From assembly GCF_030758315.1 (NCBI RefSeq), contig NZ_CP132336.1:3625001-3689000 (forward strand): a stretch of 64,000 nucleotides of DNA. Direction: 5' to 3'. Positions 46,836-57,927 of this stretch are shown piece after piece (the stretch's first letter is position 1; each line of letters begins with the position of its first letter). The notes under the pieces are model-generated. The model had not been told where the DNA came from and did no database searches. It worked only from the letters and a program-made list of their open reading frames with translations. Position numbers and translations under genes: made by a program. Source of the DNA: Pararhizobium sp. IMCC3301. Lineage in GTDB: Bacteria; Pseudomonadota; Alphaproteobacteria; Rhizobiales; GCA-2746425.

Positions 46836-49742
46836 TCAGCTCTTTGCGTAGGATGTGCTGCGAAACAGCATTTCCTCGGCTTCACTGGCTTTCATCGGCT
46901 GACCAAACAGGAAACCCTGGGCGAATTCGCATTCCTGATCAGTGAGTTCCACCACGTCGCTTTCGTTTTCCGCCCCTTCCGCGATCACATCCATATCCAG
47001 ATCGTGGGCCAGAGCAATGATCGAGCGAAGGATCACCAACTGGCTTTCGTGGCCAGTCTGGCGAACAAAGGATTTGTCGATTTTCAATGTATCGAACGGA
47101 AACCGCTGCAGATAGGACAGGGATGAATATCCGGTGCCGAAATCGTCAAGCGCCAGACCGGTTCCCAGATCGCGCAGACGTTCCAGAACCTGTGCGGCAT
47201 ATTCCGGATTCTGCATGACCAGAGATTCAGTGATTTCCAGCTTCAGGCTGCCCGGCAAAACCGGGGAGCGCAGGAACACCGATTTGACATCATTGATCAG
47301 ATCCTGGCGGAAAATCTGCCGGCTGGACACATTGACGTTCATGAACAAGGGCGTGCGAATGCGCGGAGATTGCTGCCATTCGGCCAGTTGCTGAGTTGCC
47401 TCTTCCAGAGCGAACAGTCCGATATCGGCAATCAGATTGCTTTCCTCGGCGATCGGTATGAACTCGGCAGGAGCCAGCGTCCCAAGCTCCGGATGTTCCC
47501 ACCGCATCAAAGCTTCAAATCCGGCAATCGAGCGGTCCTCCAGCCGGATTACCGGCTGGTAGTACATAACCAGTTCGTCGCGTGCCAGCGCCTGACGCAG
47601 ACGGCTGGCCACTTCCAGCCTGCCGGACACGGCTTCGCCGCTGACTTCGGCAAATACGCTGATTTCATTGCCGCCTTTGCGTTTGGCATCATACAGCGCT
47701 GTTTCGGCCTGACGCAGCAAATCCTGGGCGTCAATCTGCTCTTCTTCAAAATGCGCGATTCCGATGGAGCCTGACAGGAAAACTTCCTCGGAGCCGATCG
47801 AGATTGCCGATTTCATCATCCGCAGAATGGCTCTGGCGATGTTCTCGACTTTTTCCGTATCCTCTTCCGAGATCAGCATCATCGCGAACTGGTCGCCACC
47901 AATTCTGGCGATGGTGTCCTGCGGCCGCGTCATGCGGGCCAGCCGTCTTGATACGGCCAGCAGCACGGAATCCCCGATGGCGAGGCCGAATTTATCATTG
48001 ATGTCGCTGAACTGGTCGATATCGATAAGGATAATTGAGGGATAGCCCGCATCATCGACCTCGGAGCGGGTGAGGGCAGTCTGCAGGCGGTCAATGAACA
48101 ATTCGCGGTTGGGCAGGGCGGTCAGATTATCGTGCACTGCATCGTGCATGAGCCGCTCTTGTGCATTTTTCTGCTCGGTAATATCCGTCAGAGTGCCGAC
48201 ACATCTCACGACTTCGCCATCAGAGCCGATGACCGGTCTGGCGCGTAGCGAAAACCAGTGAAAATCATCATTCTTTGACCGCAGGCGGAACTCCTGAACG
48301 ATGCGGCCCCGGCGTTGTACAAGCACGGTATCGAGCATCAGCCGGAAACGATCGCGATCCGAGGGATGGATGAATTCCAGCCAGTCGCGGGCATGGCTTT
48401 CCAGAGTGCCGCGACGCAAACCGAGCTTCTGTTCAACTTCGGGGCTGACCACCATGCGGTCCCGCATCACGTCCCAGTCCCAGATCATGTCACCGGAACC
48501 GGTCAGCGCCAGGGCGCGGCGCTGCTGATCGCCAAGATCTCCGGTAATCACGGTCCCGCCGGAGAACGCATGTTGCATCAACGTAAAGCCAATCAGCAGA
48601 ACAATCAGCACCATGCCCCCGGCCAGGGCGGGTTGCACTGTGTCATTATTTAAAACGCCGATTACGCTGGACATCGCCGCCAGCAGCCAGAACACCAGCA
48701 ATATCCAGGTCGGAATAATCATCACGGCACGGTCGTAGCCCATCCAGCTCATCCAGATGATCAGAACCATGCCGCCGATAACGGTAAGTCCAAAAGCAAT
48801 CCGCGCAATGCCGGCGCCAAGGCCTGGCTCGATCATGGCAATGGCGACGATCATCGCCATGATGAACAGCACGCCCATGACAGCAATCCGGTAGGTCGTG
48901 TTCCAGCGATCCAGATTCAGATAGGTGTAGATGAAGACCACAAGACTTGCGGCAAGGAATATCTCTGCAGCGGCACGATGGATCTGGGTTTGCTCGGTCG
49001 TCAGATCAAAGAAATTATTCCAGAATCCAAAATCGATACAGACGTAAATCAGAACGCCCCATGCCAGGCCCGCAGCGGCCGGGAACATGGCGGTACCCTT
49101 GACCACGAAAATAATCGTCAGAAACACAGCCAGAAGACCGGCAATACCAATCACCAATCCTTGATAGAGTGTGTAATTATTCACGCTGTCGCGATAGGTA
49201 TCCGCTTCCCAAAGCTCCAGCTTGGGCAGCCGTTCCTCCTGCATTTCGACGATGAAGGTGACAACGGCACCCGGGTCGAGCGTGATCAGAAAGACATCCG
49301 ACTCTTTACTGGACACCCGCTCCGGGGCAAAACCTTCGCTCGGCGTAATATTCCTGATGCGGATTGTGCCAAGATCGGGCACAAACAGGCCTGAGCCGGG
49401 GAGCCAGTAATGCGGCGCGACCAACAGTCGGTCAATCTGCTGATTTCCCGTATTGGCAAGCGCAAACACTGCCCAGTTTGAAGCAATGTTCGGATCGCGG
49501 GACTGAACTTCGATGCGGCGGATGATGCCGTCCGGGCCCGGCGCCGTGGAGACCTGCAGGCGGGCACCGGAATCCCTGTAGAATTCAACTGCCGGACGCA
49601 AATTCAAGGTGCGGCCGTCAAGTGGCACACTGACCGCCTCGACTGCAGATGCCGGTGTTGAAATCAACATCATGGCAGACATGCTCAGCCAGGCAGCAAC
49701 CAGGACCACAAGAATGTCACGGAAAGAACGCAGGCAACGCAA
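46836..49742 (-). CDS. Membrane GGDEF/EAL protein with 7TM and PAS domains
   Basis: A 968-residue cyclic-di-GMP protein. A signal peptide (1-33) precedes a periplasmic beta-domain (about 34-190) and a seven-helix 7TMR-DISM module (about 192-395). A PAS domain follows (405-525, WDWDVMRDRMVVSPEVEQKLG). The GGDEF domain (about 533-700) has the variant active site GGDQF and, five residues before it, an RPQD that fits the inhibitory I-site. The EAL domain (712-955) keeps EALMR, DDFGTGYSS, KIDKSFV and AEGAE. It therefore probably hydrolyses c-di-GMP and may also synthesise it. The TTG start at 49742 follows GGAG. The input to the 7TM/PAS region is unknown. Confidence 0.92.
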   Translation of the reverse strand: MRCLRSFRDILVVLVAAWLSMSAMMLISTPASAVEAVSVPLDGRTLNLRPAVEFYRDSGARLQVSTAPGPDGIIRRIEVQSRDPNIASNWAVFALANTGNQQIDRLLVAPHYWLPGSGLFVPDLGTIRIRNITPSEGFAPERVSSKESDVFLITLDPGAVVTFIVEMQEERLPKLELWEADTYRDSVNNYTLYQGLVIGIAGLLAVFLTIIFVVKGTAMFPAAAGLAWGVLIYVCIDFGFWNNFFDLTTEQTQIHRAAAEIFLAASLVVFIYTYLNLDRWNTTYRIAVMGVLFIMAMIVAIAMIEPGLGAGIARIAFGLTVIGGMVLIIWMSWMGYDRAVMIIPTWILLVFWLLAAMSSVIGVLNNDTVQPALAGGMVLIVLLIGFTLMQHAFSGGTVITGDLGDQQRRALALTGSGDMIWDWDVMRDRMVVSPEVEQKLGLRRGTLESHARDWLEFIHPSDRDRFRLMLDTVLVQRRGRIVQEFRLRSKNDDFHWFSLRARPVIGSDGEVVRCVGTLTDITEQKNAQERLMHDAVHDNLTALPNRELFIDRLQTALTRSEVDDAGYPSIILIDIDQFSDINDKFGLAIGDSVLLAVSRRLARMTRPQDTIARIGGDQFAMMLISEEDTEKVENIARAILRMMKSAISIGSEEVFLSGSIGIAHFEEEQIDAQDLLRQAETALYDAKRKGGNEISVFAEVSGEAVSGRLEVASRLRQALARDELVMYYQPVIRLEDRSIAGFEALMRWEHPELGTLAPAEFIPIAEESNLIADIGLFALEEATQQLAEWQQSPRIRTPLFMNVNVSSRQIFRQDLINDVKSVFLRSPVLPGSLKLEITESLVMQNPEYAAQVLERLRDLGTGLALDDFGTGYSSLSYLQRFPFDTLKIDKSFVRQTGHESQLVILRSIIALAHDLDMDVIAEGAENESDVVELTDQECEFAQGFLFGQPMKASEAEEMLFRSTSYAKS

Positions 49743-49963
49743 CTATTGTATCTCCAAAGCAGTTAAGCACTTAGACAAATCATTCAAGCTTTGGAAGATG
49801 CCGAAATCAGCGTCTGGCCCATGGTGTGACCCGTCAGGCTTGAGTGCCATCTTAGTATTGAGTTCCGACCCCGGACACAAGGCGTCAAAGCCTATAGAAG
49901 CCAAATGTGGCCCATTTTTAATTAATTGATAGATGCCGTGTTTAAAACCACTCTGCTCATTTC

Positions 49964-50578
49964 TCAGGTGTCTTTGTTGAGGTCTTTTTTCAAAATCGCG
50001 AACAGGACGTGATCCCGCCAGCGTCCGTCGATACACAGATATTCTCTGGCATAGCCTTCACGCTGAAAGCCGAGCCGCTGCAGCAGATTTATCGAACGTA
50101 GATTGTCCGGAATACAGGCAGCTTCGACACGGTGCAGCCCGAGCGAATTGAATGCAAATGGCAGCGTCGATCTGACGGCTGCCGACATATAGCCCTGACC
50201 GGCAAACGACTCGCCCATCCAGTAACCCAGATTCACCGCCTGGGTCACGCCGCGCCGGATATTTGACAGGTTGAGACCGCCGACCAATTGCTCATCGTGT
50301 TTGCGGAATATGAACAAAGCGTGCGCCTGGCCCTCGCGTGTTTCCTGCTGGTATCTGCGAATTCGCCGCCGAAAGGCGTTACGCGTCAGATCATCGCTCG
50401 CCCAGCTTGGCTCCCAGGGCTTCAGGAAAGCGCGGCTTGTAGCACGGATCTCCGACCACATTGCATAATCGGTTATCTGCGGCGGCCGCAGAAAAATGCC
50501 TTCGCCCGCTTTGGTGCCGCCGCGTGCTGTCTGCTGTTTCGGCGTACGGGTGGTGTTGTGCAAAAAGGCAAATGTCAT
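49964..50578 (-). CDS. RimJ-type N-acetyltransferase
   Basis: A 204-residue GNAT protein of the ribosomal-protein-alanine acetyltransferase group. It contains IFLRPPQITDYAMWSEIRATSRAFLKPWEPSW (about residues 28-59), the acetyl-CoA segment LGYWMGESFAGQGYMSAAVR, and the helix LRSINLLQRLGFQREGYAREYLCIDGRWRDHVLFAILKKD. E. coli RimJ acetylates ribosomal protein S5; the target here is an inference. It lies 18 nt after the M16 peptidase gene, a common rhizobial neighbourhood (thrC-M16-rimJ). A 221-bp gap separates it from the GGDEF/EAL gene. Confidence 0.88.
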   Translation of the reverse strand: MTFAFLHNTTRTPKQQTARGGTKAGEGIFLRPPQITDYAMWSEIRATSRAFLKPWEPSWASDDLTRNAFRRRIRRYQQETREGQAHALFIFRKHDEQLVGGLNLSNIRRGVTQAVNLGYWMGESFAGQGYMSAAVRSTLPFAFNSLGLHRVEAACIPDNLRSINLLQRLGFQREGYAREYLCIDGRWRDHVLFAILKKDLNKDT

Positions 50579-50596
50579 GCCGAACCACTTTTTGAT

Positions 50597-51877
50597 CTAA
50601 GCCCGTTTAAGATGCCCCGAAATGGCTTCAGTTGAAAGCACCGATTCCACCCCGTCAATCGGGCCGATTGATGCCAGTGTCGGTGGTCTGTTTGTGAACA
50701 GCGATCCGCCAAGATCCCGCAGATCCGCCGGCGTAATGGCATCGATCTTCGCCACCAGTTCGTTCAGATCGATGACACGTCCGAACACCAGCATCTGCCG
50801 GGCAATCTGCGCCGCACGGGAGGACGGACTTTCCAGACTCATCAGCAGGCTGGCGCGCACCTGCGCCCGCGCCCGGCTAACCTCAGCTTCGGAAATTCCG
50901 TCGCAGGCTTTCAACATTTCGTCCAGCACCACCGGCACCAGTTCAGGAATGTCTTCGCGGCCGGTCGCCGCATGAATGCCGAACAATCCGGTATCGGAAA
51001 AGCCCCAGTGGAAGGAATAGATCGAATAGCACAGGCCTCTGGTTTCGCGCACTTCCTGAAACAGCCGCGAGGCCATGCCGCCGCCCAGAACACTGGCCAG
51101 AAGCTGGGTCGCATAGAACCTGTCATCCTTATAGGAATGGCCTTCAAATCCCAGCAGAATATGGGCTTCCATCAGGTCTTTCGGCTGGAAAAACTGTCCG
51201 CCCGTATAGGCCGCTTTCTCGTGTTCGATGATCGGCTTGTCCGGCTCGGTCAATCCGCCGAATGCCTTTTCAGTCTGCCGCACGAATTCATCGTGGTCGA
51301 CGGCTCCGGCGGCAGACACCACCATATCTGCGGGCTTGTACTGCGCCGTCAGGAATTGCCTGAGATCGTCTGTTGAAAAGCCCTGCACAGTTTCCGCCGT
51401 CCCCAGAATTGTGCGCCCTATCGGCTGATTGTTAAATGCCGCTTCCTGAAAGGCGTCGAATACAAGATCCTCGGGATTGTCCAGTGTCGCACCGATTTCC
51501 TGGAGTATGACATGCTGCTCGCGGTGCAGTTCATCCGCGTCGAAGCGAGCATTCAACAGAATGTCACTCAGGATATCCAGCGCCAGCGGCACATCGTCTT
51601 TCAGCACTCTGGCGAAATAGGACGTGTTTTCCACACTGGTGGCGGCATTCAAATCGCCGCCCACGGCTTCGATTTCTTCTGCAATGGCGCGGGCCGACCG
51701 GTTTCGGGTGCCCTTGAACGCCATATGCTCAAGCAGATGCGAGATACCGTGCTGCCGTCGGGTCTCATTGCGCGATCCCGACCGGACCCAGACCCCCAAT
51801 GCAGCACTTTCAAGATGCGGCATGGCGTGGGTCACCACAGTCATACCATTACTCAAGACCGTATGCTCAACGCTCAT
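50597..51877 (-). CDS. M16-family zinc metallopeptidase
   Basis: A 426-residue M16 peptidase related to the mitochondrial processing peptidase beta subunit and bacterial PqqL/YmxG. The inverted zinc motif is HLLEHMAFKGT (about residues 47-57), with the distal glutamate about 77 residues on (LHREQHVILQEIGATLDNPE). The C-terminal half contains ILLGFEGHSYKDDRFYATQLLASVLGGGMASRLFQEVRETRGL. The ATG at 51877 begins MSVEHTVLSNGMTVVTHAMP, the expected edge strand. It follows thrC by 45 nt on the same strand. The natural substrate is unknown. Confidence 0.93.
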   Translation of the reverse strand: MSVEHTVLSNGMTVVTHAMPHLESAALGVWVRSGSRNETRRQHGISHLLEHMAFKGTRNRSARAIAEEIEAVGGDLNAATSVENTSYFARVLKDDVPLALDILSDILLNARFDADELHREQHVILQEIGATLDNPEDLVFDAFQEAAFNNQPIGRTILGTAETVQGFSTDDLRQFLTAQYKPADMVVSAAGAVDHDEFVRQTEKAFGGLTEPDKPIIEHEKAAYTGGQFFQPKDLMEAHILLGFEGHSYKDDRFYATQLLASVLGGGMASRLFQEVRETRGLCYSIYSFHWGFSDTGLFGIHAATGREDIPELVPVVLDEMLKACDGISEAEVSRARAQVRASLLMSLESPSSRAAQIARQMLVFGRVIDLNELVAKIDAITPADLRDLGGSLFTNRPPTLASIGPIDGVESVLSTEAISGHLKRA

Positions 51878-51922
51878 CGGTCACCTGTTTGCAGCACACT
51901 GCACCCCTCCCAAGGTTACATT

Positions 51923-53323
51923 TTAAGTTTCTGTCACTCTCGCATGGGCCGAAATGAAGTCTTCCACGCTCTGAAGCTCGTTTGCAAGCGTCTGTTGTCG
52001 TTCCGCGCGCGTCATCAGCTCGCCCTGCCAGGCCGGCAGGGCCGGACACGTGCCACAGGCGGCTTCAACCGCATCAGGAAATTTGGCAGGATGCGCAGTG
52101 CCCAGAGTAACAATCGGTGTGGCAGAAGTGCTGTGCTGGCGGGCGGCAAACAATCCGATTGCGGTATGCGGATCCAGCAGATACCCGCTTTGCTGCAGCA
52201 CCTGTTTGATGGTTTGCGCGGTTTGCGACGGGGTTGTGCGCGCCGCATCGAAATCTTCTGCAATCAACGCCAGAGTCTGGGGCGACAGCGTAAAGCCACC
52301 ACTCTGAGCGAGGCTGTCCATCAGCCGCTGCACCGCAGCGCCATCGCGCTGATGGGCTTCAAACAGGAGGCGCTCAAAGTTGGAGGACACCTGGATATCC
52401 ATGGAAGGGGCGGTGGTTTCCGTAACACCTGTGATTTCGTAACGACCGGTCTGCAGCGTGCGCACCAGGATGTCATTGACATTGGTCGCAATCAAAAGCC
52501 GGTCAATCGGCAAGCCCATTTTCTTGGCGACGTAACCGGCCAGAATGTCGCCGAAATTGCCGGTCGGCACAGCAAAGGAAATCGCACGGTCCGGCCCGCC
52601 AAGTGACAAAGCCGCGGTGAAATAATACACCACCTGCGCCAGAATCCGGCCCCAATTAATCGAGTTCACGCCAGTCAGCCCAACGCTGTCACGAAATTTC
52701 AGATCATTGAACATGGCCTTTACCAGAGCCTGGCAATCGTCAAAATTTCCCTCTATGGCCAAGGCATGAACATTGGCGTCAGACACCGTCGTCATCTGCC
52801 GCCGCTGCACATCGGAAACACGGCCTTGGGGAAACAGGATGAAGATATCCGTATTGTCGCGTCCCTTGAAAGCCTCGATTGCCGCACCGCCGGTATCACC
52901 TGATGTGGCGCCGATGATTGTGGCCCGCTGTCCGCGCTCGGCCAGGGCATAATCCATCACCCGGGCGAGCCATTGCATGGCGACATCCTTGAAGGCCATG
53001 GTCGGTCCGTGGAACAGTTCCAGAATGAATTCATCCGGGCCGGTCTGCACCAGCGGGGCCACCGCACGATGGCGGAATGTGGCGTAGGCATCGTGGATGA
53101 TCTGTTTCAGAACATCATCGGGAATTTCCCCATCGACAAATGGGGACATGATGGCAAACGCCACGTCCTCATAAGGTTTGCCGCGCAGTGACCTGATCTG
53201 GGAAACGGAAAGCCGGGGCCAGCTTGCCGGCATGTAAAGTCCACCGTCGCGTGCCAGCCCGGTTAAAATGGTATCGAGAAATCCAAGTTCAGGAGCCTCA
53301 CCCCTGGTGCTTACATATTGCAC
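51923..53323 (-). CDS. thrC: Threonine synthase
   Basis: A 466-residue pyridoxal-phosphate enzyme that makes threonine from O-phosphohomoserine. The PLP lysine is in FHGPTMAFKDVAMQ (about residues 107-120); TIIGATSGDTGGAAIEAFKGR and FAVPTGNFGDILAGYVAKKMG bind phosphate and cofactor. The N-terminus QYVSTRGEAPELGFLDTILTGLARDGGLY is the class I type. The start is GTG at 53323, preceded by AGGA at a spacing of about 9. It is upstream of the M16 peptidase gene and probably forms an operon with it. Confidence 0.96.
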   Translation of the reverse strand: MQYVSTRGEAPELGFLDTILTGLARDGGLYMPASWPRLSVSQIRSLRGKPYEDVAFAIMSPFVDGEIPDDVLKQIIHDAYATFRHRAVAPLVQTGPDEFILELFHGPTMAFKDVAMQWLARVMDYALAERGQRATIIGATSGDTGGAAIEAFKGRDNTDIFILFPQGRVSDVQRRQMTTVSDANVHALAIEGNFDDCQALVKAMFNDLKFRDSVGLTGVNSINWGRILAQVVYYFTAALSLGGPDRAISFAVPTGNFGDILAGYVAKKMGLPIDRLLIATNVNDILVRTLQTGRYEITGVTETTAPSMDIQVSSNFERLLFEAHQRDGAAVQRLMDSLAQSGGFTLSPQTLALIAEDFDAARTTPSQTAQTIKQVLQQSGYLLDPHTAIGLFAARQHSTSATPIVTLGTAHPAKFPDAVEAACGTCPALPAWQGELMTRAERQQTLANELQSVEDFISAHARVTET

Positions 53324-53426
53324 GATATCATGTCCTGCCGTGTTTCATTGATTTCTGGCGAGTTGCGAGGGTCCTGTGTGATCCGTTATTGCGCCGCAGG
53401 CGCGACTTATCAAGCAACTGTTTGTC

Positions 53427-54107
53427 TTAAAGCCCGACCCCGGACCAGCTTCTTAGCGCCTGCACTGTGGCCGGAACATCAGCCAGCTGACTGACCGTGG
53501 TTTCAGCGCCGGCATCCATCAGCCTTTCGCCATGACCGGCAAAGGAATGAGAGGCGCCAGTAAAGCCGATAACCCGCATTCCGGCCGCCACAGCGCCCTC
53601 GACGCCATGACTGCTGTCTTCGATGACAATCGTCTGCTGCGGTGCGGAACCGAAGGTTTCAGCTGCATGCAGAAAAACATCCGGCGAGGGTTTGGGCAGC
53701 TTCTGGCGCACTTCCACGGCCGAGAAAACATGGGGCTGGAAGCGATCATACAGATTGGTGATTTTCAGATTCTGCTCAAGCCGGGCAGTGGTCGAATTGG
53801 AACAGATACATCTACTGCCATCCAGCGCGTCGAGCATGTCGTGGACGCCGCTGACGGCCTGCAGCGACTGTTGCAAAGCTTCGTCCAGCATCCGGTCAGA
53901 CCGCTCCGCTATATCATCGGGCAGGGGCCTTGCCAGTTCCAAAGCCACCTGTTCAAAAATGGCAGTGGCGGTGAGACCACTGAATCGCAGCGATAACTCG
54001 TCGAGCGAAATTTCCATTCCCAACTCTTTGACGAGTTCAAGATTAACTTCGGAGGCAATGATTTCGGAATCCACCAGGACGCCGTCACAGTCAAAAATGA
54101 TCAGCAT
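53427..54107 (-). CDS. HAD-family phosphatase (beta-phosphoglucomutase/GpH-like)
   Basis: A 226-residue haloacid dehalogenase-family hydrolase. Motif I is FDCDGVLVDSEIIASEV at the N-terminus, motif II is SNST near residue 103, motif III has KLPKPSPDVFLHAAE, and motif IV is VIEDSSHGVEGAVAAGM. The order and cap placement are those of subfamily IA phosphatases. The substrate, probably a sugar phosphate or phosphoglycolate, cannot be fixed. It is separated from thrC by 103 nt and from the lipoprotein gene by 29 nt. Confidence 0.9.
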   Translation of the reverse strand: MLIIFDCDGVLVDSEIIASEVNLELVKELGMEISLDELSLRFSGLTATAIFEQVALELARPLPDDIAERSDRMLDEALQQSLQAVSGVHDMLDALDGSRCICSNSTTARLEQNLKITNLYDRFQPHVFSAVEVRQKLPKPSPDVFLHAAETFGSAPQQTIVIEDSSHGVEGAVAAGMRVIGFTGASHSFAGHGERLMDAGAETTVSQLADVPATVQALRSWSGVGL

Positions 54108-54136
54108 GAAACAGTCTTTTTAGTAAGGGAAAAGTG

Positions 54137-54691
54137 TCAGGCGTCGTCCTTGCGGTCAAAGCCCACATAAATAATGAAGTCGCGCTCGTCAGCGGGATAG
54201 GGAACCGTAACATTTACAACGGAAACAAATTCGGGTGTTTTGTCAAATTCGGAAATCTGTACAGAAACCGGATGAATTTGTGAATACAGGACGGAGTCCT
54301 GAAATCTGACCACAGCAATACGTATCGGCACGGAAATTGTGCTGGAACTGGCGCTGCTGGGGCCGGCCAGAACACGGCCATTGATGCCGATGCGCATCTG
54401 CAACTGACCGTTTGCTATGGTGCATTCGCGAGCGGTGTTCTCAATCCGCGCCTGATGCACGAGCTTTTTCCGATTCCCGTCAAATCCCCGTTCATAGACG
54501 CCGAAACTTTCTGTTCCCTGGCGCAATTCTATTTTGGGACAATAGGTAGATGAGGCACTGGCAAACTCGCTGAGATCAACCACCGGCTTGCGGCTGATCG
54601 GATTCAGGCTGCTGACAGCATTGCAACCGGCAAGCACCAGCATTGTCAGCACGGGCAAGGACAGTTTTAAAGGCAGTTTGAATCTACGCAT
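54137..54691 (-). CDS. Lipoprotein, unknown
   Basis: A 184-residue protein with a lipoprotein signal peptide (LKLSLPVLTMLVLAGCNAV, lipobox LAGC). The mature part is beta-rich, with IELRQGTESFGVYERGFDG, TARECTIANGQLQMRIGINGRVLAGP and VNVTVPYPADERDFIIYVGFD. Similar lipoproteins occur in other rhizobial genomes, but I cannot name a function. It is divergent from ccrM. Confidence 0.75.
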   Translation of the reverse strand: MRRFKLPLKLSLPVLTMLVLAGCNAVSSLNPISRKPVVDLSEFASASSTYCPKIELRQGTESFGVYERGFDGNRKKLVHQARIENTARECTIANGQLQMRIGINGRVLAGPSSASSSTISVPIRIAVVRFQDSVLYSQIHPVSVQISEFDKTPEFVSVVNVTVPYPADERDFIIYVGFDRKDDA

Positions 54692-54783
54692 AATCTAACT
54701 GGTTTACGGCTCGGTTTCTGAATTTGACTTTCTATAACAGGTGAATTGTGGCTTGGCGAGGACGCTCGTTCAGATATCGCAAC

Positions 54784-56048
<1,265 letters not shown>

Positions 56049-56200
56049 CTGCATTGGCGAAAATTACAACGGAGCCGGCAGCTTAGCCGGTCCCGTTGAA
56101 TCTGATTCAGAACCTTAGCAACGCCGCTGCGGAGCTGAAACCGGGCGCGTTTGCGTGAAAAGGCTCTTGACCCGCAAAACCCCATGGCCCACATCAGCAT

Positions 56201-56647
56201 AACCAGTTGGTCGGATGGCCGCTCTGCATGGTGCGAAAGCGTTGCAGGGAGGAAAGTCCGGGCTCCACAGAATCACGGTGCCGGATAACGTCCGGCGAGA
56301 GAAATCTCAGGGAAAGTGCCACAGAAAGCGTACCGCCTGACGACGTTATCCGTTCGGATTTCGACTGAAGGTAAGGGTGAAAAGGTGAGGTAAGAGCTCA
56401 CCGCAGGCTCTGGTAACAGGTCTGGCATGGTAAACCCCACCGGGAGCAAAACCGAATAGGAATGGCGCGGTTGCAGGATAATATCCTCAATCAGGTTTGT
56501 TTTTGAACCAGCCATTCGGGTAGGTTGCACGAGGCGTCTGGCAACAGGCGTCCCAGATGAATGGCCATCGCGCATTGTGCTTGTCTTGTGGCATGCCCCT
56601 GAACAGCACGATGTGACACAGAACCCGGCTTACAGACCAACTGGTTT
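56201..56647 (+). ncRNA. rnpB: RNase P RNA, bacterial type A
   Basis: About 447 nt with the conserved blocks of alphaproteobacterial RNase P RNA: GAGGAAAGTCCGGGCTCCAC near 56250, AGTGCCACAGAAA near 56315, GGTAAGGGTGAAA near 56371, TAAACCCCACCGGGAGCAA near 56431, and ACAGAACCCGGCTTA near 56620. The ends pair as stem P1, AACCAGTTGGTC (56201-56212) with GACCAACTGGTT (56636-56647), and a TTTTTT tract follows. It is the catalytic RNA that matures tRNA 5' ends. It stands between ccrM and the rsmH cluster. Confidence 0.96.
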
Positions 56648-56879
56648 TTTCTTTCCGGCAATCCACCGGTCACAGAAGTCCCGAAAATGACAGGGGCCCC
56701 GCAAACTGCAAGACAAAAACAGATTGTTAACGTTACCTGACTATTTATGGAACGTGATGAATCCTGTTTTCACACGCTGATCGACCGGGAGTGCAATGCT
56801 GTTGCCAAACACGCCATTCCCTCAGGTCGCTCCCGGCGCGCTGATGCAGTACAAACCCTGGATCAACACCGGCAGACCC

Positions 56880-57917
56880 ATGAGCGCGGCAGACAATTCA
56901 CAAGATGGTTCGATGGACCTGCGACCGCATTTTCCGGTGATGCTGACTGAAGTGCTGGCTGCATTGGAGCCGGTTGCTGGCGGTGTTTTCGTGGACGGCA
57001 CTTTTGGTGCCGGTGGCTATACCAGCGCATTGCTGGAGGCGGGGGCGGCTCATGTCTACGGCTTTGACCGCGATCCCACGGCCATAGATGCCGGTCAAAA
57101 ACTGGCCGCGGAATTTCCTCGGCGGTTGACGCTGATCGAGGGCAGATTTTCAGATATGGTCGCGCATCTGGAAGCCGTCGGGGCACCGGCTCAGGACGGA
57201 GTTGTCCTGGATATCGGCGTTTCTTCGATGCAGATCGATACCGCTGAGCGGGGTTTTTCATTTCAGCAAAACGGCCCGCTGGACATGCGAATGAGCAATT
57301 CGGGACCGACAGCGGCTGATGTCGTCAACCAGCTTTCGCATGGCGAGCTTGCACATATTTTCAAATTTCTTGGCGAAGAACGCCAGGCCGGCCGCATAGC
57401 CAGTGCAATTTTGAAGCGCCGCTCAACCCAACCGCTGACAACCACTGCAGATCTGGCGGACACCGTCACAGCCATTATTCCGCGCAAGGCGAAAGACCGT
57501 ATTCACCCGGCAACGCGCGTGTTCCAGGCATTGCGGATTTTCGTCAACCGCGAGCTGGAGGAACTGGCCATGGGTCTGGCTGCTTCTGAAGAGCGGTTGA
57601 AACCCGGGGGCCGCCTGGTCGTCGTTACCTTTCATTCTCTGGAAGATCGCATCACCAAGACATTCTTCAACTCGCGCAGCGAAACGCGGCTGGGCGGCTC
57701 GCGCCATGCACCGGAACCGGCCCCGATAGCACCACCAAGTTTTCACCTGAAGTCCCGCAAAACGCTGGCTGCCAGCGCGGCGGAGTGTCAGGAGAACCCG
57801 CGCTCCAGATCAGCGAAATTGCGCGTTGGCGAGCGCACGTCACATCCCGCCTTCGCTTTGGACATGGCCGCTCTCGGCGTCCCGTCTCTTCCGGGACTGC
57901 ACGGATTAGAATCATGA
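56880..57917 (+). CDS. rsmH: RsmH (MraW), 16S rRNA C1402 N4-methyltransferase
   Basis: A 345-residue SAM-dependent methyltransferase acting on 16S rRNA C1402. It opens with [17 protein letters not shown] and the SAM motif [52 protein letters not shown] and [22 protein letters not shown] are family blocks. The frame is open from 56796, but [19 protein letters not shown] at 56880 is preferred as the family-length start; the ribosome-binding site is weak. It begins the division/cell-wall cluster. The usual upstream gene mraZ is absent from the 232-bp gap to rnpB. Confidence 0.94.
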   Translation: MSAADNSQDGSMDLRPHFPVMLTEVLAALEPVAGGVFVDGTFGAGGYTSALLEAGAAHVYGFDRDPTAIDAGQKLAAEFPRRLTLIEGRFSDMVAHLEAVGAPAQDGVVLDIGVSSMQIDTAERGFSFQQNGPLDMRMSNSGPTAADVVNQLSHGELAHIFKFLGEERQAGRIASAILKRRSTQPLTTTADLADTVTAIIPRKAKDRIHPATRVFQALRIFVNRELEELAMGLAASEERLKPGGRLVVVTFHSLEDRITKTFFNSRSETRLGGSRHAPEPAPIAPPSFHLKSRKTLAASAAECQENPRSRSAKLRVGERTSHPAFALDMAALGVPSLPGLHGLES

Positions 57918-57927
57918 GGAACACATA

